A DNA stretch of 6,666 bases from Thermoprotei archaeon (GTDB taxonomy: Archaea; Thermoproteota; Thermoprotei; Thermofilales; B15-G2). Within the stretch, counting starts at the first letter, position 1; each line of letters opens with the position of its first letter. Below the pieces are notes generated by a model. The model was not told the origin of the DNA. It made no database searches and saw nothing but the letters and a program-made list of their open reading frames with translations. The stretch spans positions 1-6,666 of the forward strand of contig QMRV01000100.1 in the NCBI GenBank assembly GCA_003649445.1. Direction: 5' to 3'. Position numbers and translations under genes: made by a program. Positions 5,571-6,666 of the stretch are shown in pieces.

Positions 5571-6296
5571 ATGGAACTATCTAAAAAGCGTGAAGCTGTA
5601 GCGCTATTCACGAAGGAGGTACTCAGTAAAACAAGACATATTTATGCAATATATCTCTTCGGAAGTCTCCCTAAAGGTATAGCTGTACCTGAGAGTGATG
5701 TTGATGTACTAATAGTTTACTCAGTCGAGGATGAGAATTTACATGACATCCTAGCAAATGCCTCTAGCAAGGTATATAGGGAGTTAGGTGAGGTAGTCGA
5801 GTACGTAACTATGAGTGTTGAGGAATACCTATCTCTTCTCGAGATAAGCCCATTCCTCTACGAAGTCAGAAAGTGGGGTAAGGCACTGTACATGAATGGA
5901 GGTGAAGCCATAGAACGTGCAAAACAATTAGCCAAACTAGCAAATGAGTACGCCGAAGCAGCTGAGAAATGTATATCCCACGGAATGCTGAGACTAGCCC
6001 TCGACGCAATATATAACGCCATTGAATTAGTACTAAAAGCCCTCATAATAGCAGCTGAAAAACCACTACCAAGAACTCATGGAGGCTACATCCACATATT
6101 CAATGAGATATATAAAGAAAGAATTAGGAAAAATATGTTAAGAGACTTAATGAAAGCTTTAGAGTTAAGGAATAAGGCAAGGTACGAACCAAGCTATACC
6201 CCTACATTAAGCGATATAGAACTATGCAGGAAACTATATATCGAAGTTAAAAACCTTCTAGAAGATAAGATCCTAAGACATAAGGGAGGGCATTAG
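5571..6296 (+). CDS. MNT nucleotidyltransferase-HEPN (PF05168-type) fusion
   Basis: The protein has 241 residues from ATG 5571. Residues of about 10-110 form an MNT nucleotidyltransferase: AIYLFGS with G31-S32-x10-D43-x-D45 (GSLPKGIAVPESDVDV), and a likely third carboxylate at E77 in EVVEYVTM. Residues 115-235 are an all-helical HEPN domain: KQLAKLANEYAEAAEKC, RLALDAIYNAIELVLKALII, then PRTHGGYIHIFNEIY and KALELRNKARYEPSY. Where HepT has R-N-x3-H, this domain reads R200-N-K-A-R-Y205, so the catalytic His position is Tyr. That favours a non-RNase or binding role for the HEPN half, as I recall for PF05168-type domains; H170 lies elsewhere. The split equivalents lie at 2560 and 3039, so fused and separate versions coexist. 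It is 13 bases before the glycosyltransferase TTG start. No strong ribosome binding site is visible. Proteins of this type are often called HEPN domain-containing nucleotidyltransferases. Confidence 0.88.
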   Translation: MELSKKREAVALFTKEVLSKTRHIYAIYLFGSLPKGIAVPESDVDVLIVYSVEDENLHDILANASSKVYRELGEVVEYVTMSVEEYLSLLEISPFLYEVRKWGKALYMNGGEAIERAKQLAKLANEYAEAAEKCISHGMLRLALDAIYNAIELVLKALIIAAEKPLPRTHGGYIHIFNEIYKERIRKNMLRDLMKALELRNKARYEPSYTPTLSDIELCRKLYIEVKNLLEDKILRHKGGH

Positions 6297-6309
6297 AAGA
6301 GAATAGAAG

Positions 6310-6666
6310 TTGATAGAGCTTCCAGTCCTAACATTAGCCACAATACATTTTGGAATTCCATTAGCTTACTATTTCTGCATGAAGAGTAGATACTTAAATA
6401 AACCATGGAACATTAAGATTAATGAGAATTATAAGCCCAAAGTCACAATCATAGTACCCACATACAATGAAGCTAAATTAATCAAGCAGAAACTAGACAA
6501 TATCTATGAGCAGGAATATCCAAGGGATAAATTAGAAGTCATAGTTATTGATTCAGCAAGTACTGATGGAACTCCTGATATTGTTAAGAAGTGGATTGAA
6601 AAACATTTAGACATAAATTTAAGACTAATTGTAGAAAATGAGAGAAAAGGTAAAGCACATGTACTA
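6310..6666 (+). CDS. Family 2 glycosyltransferase with N-terminal membrane segment, partial at the window edge
   Basis: The frame is open from TTG 6310 through the window end (119 codons visible); an in-frame TAG at 6304-6306 limits the start to TTG 6310 or the internal ATG 6379. Residues 3-23 form a hydrophobic segment (LPVLTLATIHFGIPLAYYF), a likely membrane anchor, which favours TTG 6310. The GT-A fold follows: the nucleotide-sugar strand VTIIVPTYNEA at 45-55, then QEYPRDKLEVIVIDSASTDGT at about 68-88, where DSASTDGT carries the family's D-x-S-x-D-x-T motif, and ENERKGKAHVL. It would transfer a sugar from an activated donor to a cell-surface or lipid acceptor at the cytoplasmic face of the membrane. 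It starts 13 bases after the MNT-HEPN gene. The remaining catalytic residues lie outside the window. Confidence 0.85.
   Translation, partial: MIELPVLTLATIHFGIPLAYYFCMKSRYLNKPWNIKINENYKPKVTIIVPTYNEAKLIKQKLDNIYEQEYPRDKLEVIVIDSASTDGTPDIVKKWIEKHLDINLRLIVENERKGKAHVL

Noticed and set aside
6379..6381. ATG 6379 as the glycosyltransferase start
   Set aside because: The open frame extends upstream to TTG 6310 and adds a convincing membrane segment just after a neighbouring gene; ATG 6379 would remove it. It remains possible but is less likely.
1..6666. CRISPR array, tRNA or rRNA genes, insertion sequence with terminal repeats
   Set aside because: I saw no regularly spaced repeats, no cloverleaf-like sequence with a CCA-stem pattern, no transposase motifs and no paired terminal inverted repeats around any of the modules.

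Overview
The window looks like a piece of a hyperthermophilic crenarchaeote (Thermoprotei) chromosome. The reasons are family-based: a crenarchaeal-type ATP-binding protein of the ATPase_2/STAND group, a PaREP1-type HEPN protein, several MNT/HEPN modules, a DUF4258-DUF2283 pair, heavy use of AGA/AGG and ATA codons, GTG and TTG starts, and GGTGA-type ribosome binding sites. I cannot name the genus from the sequence.

Layout. 1-203 is the 3' end of one ATPase paralog and 636-1667 is a complete second paralog. Between them, at 216-590, lies a degraded HepT (DUF86) toxin-like gene spread over two frames. 1670-1933 on the minus strand may be a small membrane-protein gene with one internal TGA. 2031-2510 is an intact PaREP1/HEPN protein with a ribbon-helix-helix-like N-terminus, preceded by a small palindrome. 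2560-3042 is an intact MNT nucleotidyltransferase whose stop overlaps the start of its HEPN partner (3039-3479); that partner is broken by an in-frame TAA at 3198-3200. 3478-3591 holds what looks like the tail of another MNT gene. 3592-3877 is a DUF4258 gene with a single frameshift, coupled by an ATGA overlap to an intact DUF2283 gene (3874-4110). 4274-5110 is an intact single-chain fusion of an MNT nucleotidyltransferase and a HepT RNase domain with a complete R-x4-H-x-Y motif. 5190-5473 is a second, shattered DUF2283 gene. 5470-5520 is a fragment of the N-terminus of a glycosyltransferase. 5571-6296 is a second MNT-HEPN fusion. 6310 to the window edge is the start of a family 2 glycosyltransferase whose beginning matches the 5470 fragment.

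Taken together this is an accumulation site for small toxin-antitoxin-like modules: at least six HEPN, MNT or DUF4258/2283 loci lie side by side, roughly half of them broken by one or a few small mutations. Established knowledge is that HEPN domains of the HepT type are RNases and that MNT enzymes neutralise them by adding AMP to a tyrosine in the R-x4-H-x-Y motif. Two points are inference: that the surviving proteins act as toxin-antitoxin or defence modules, and that the two fusions carry toxin and antitoxin in one chain. The most interesting features are the two independent MNT-HEPN fusions beside a split version of the same pair, the split pair in which only the HEPN half is disabled, and the glycosyltransferase fragment that shows one fusion module sitting between two copies of the same gene start.
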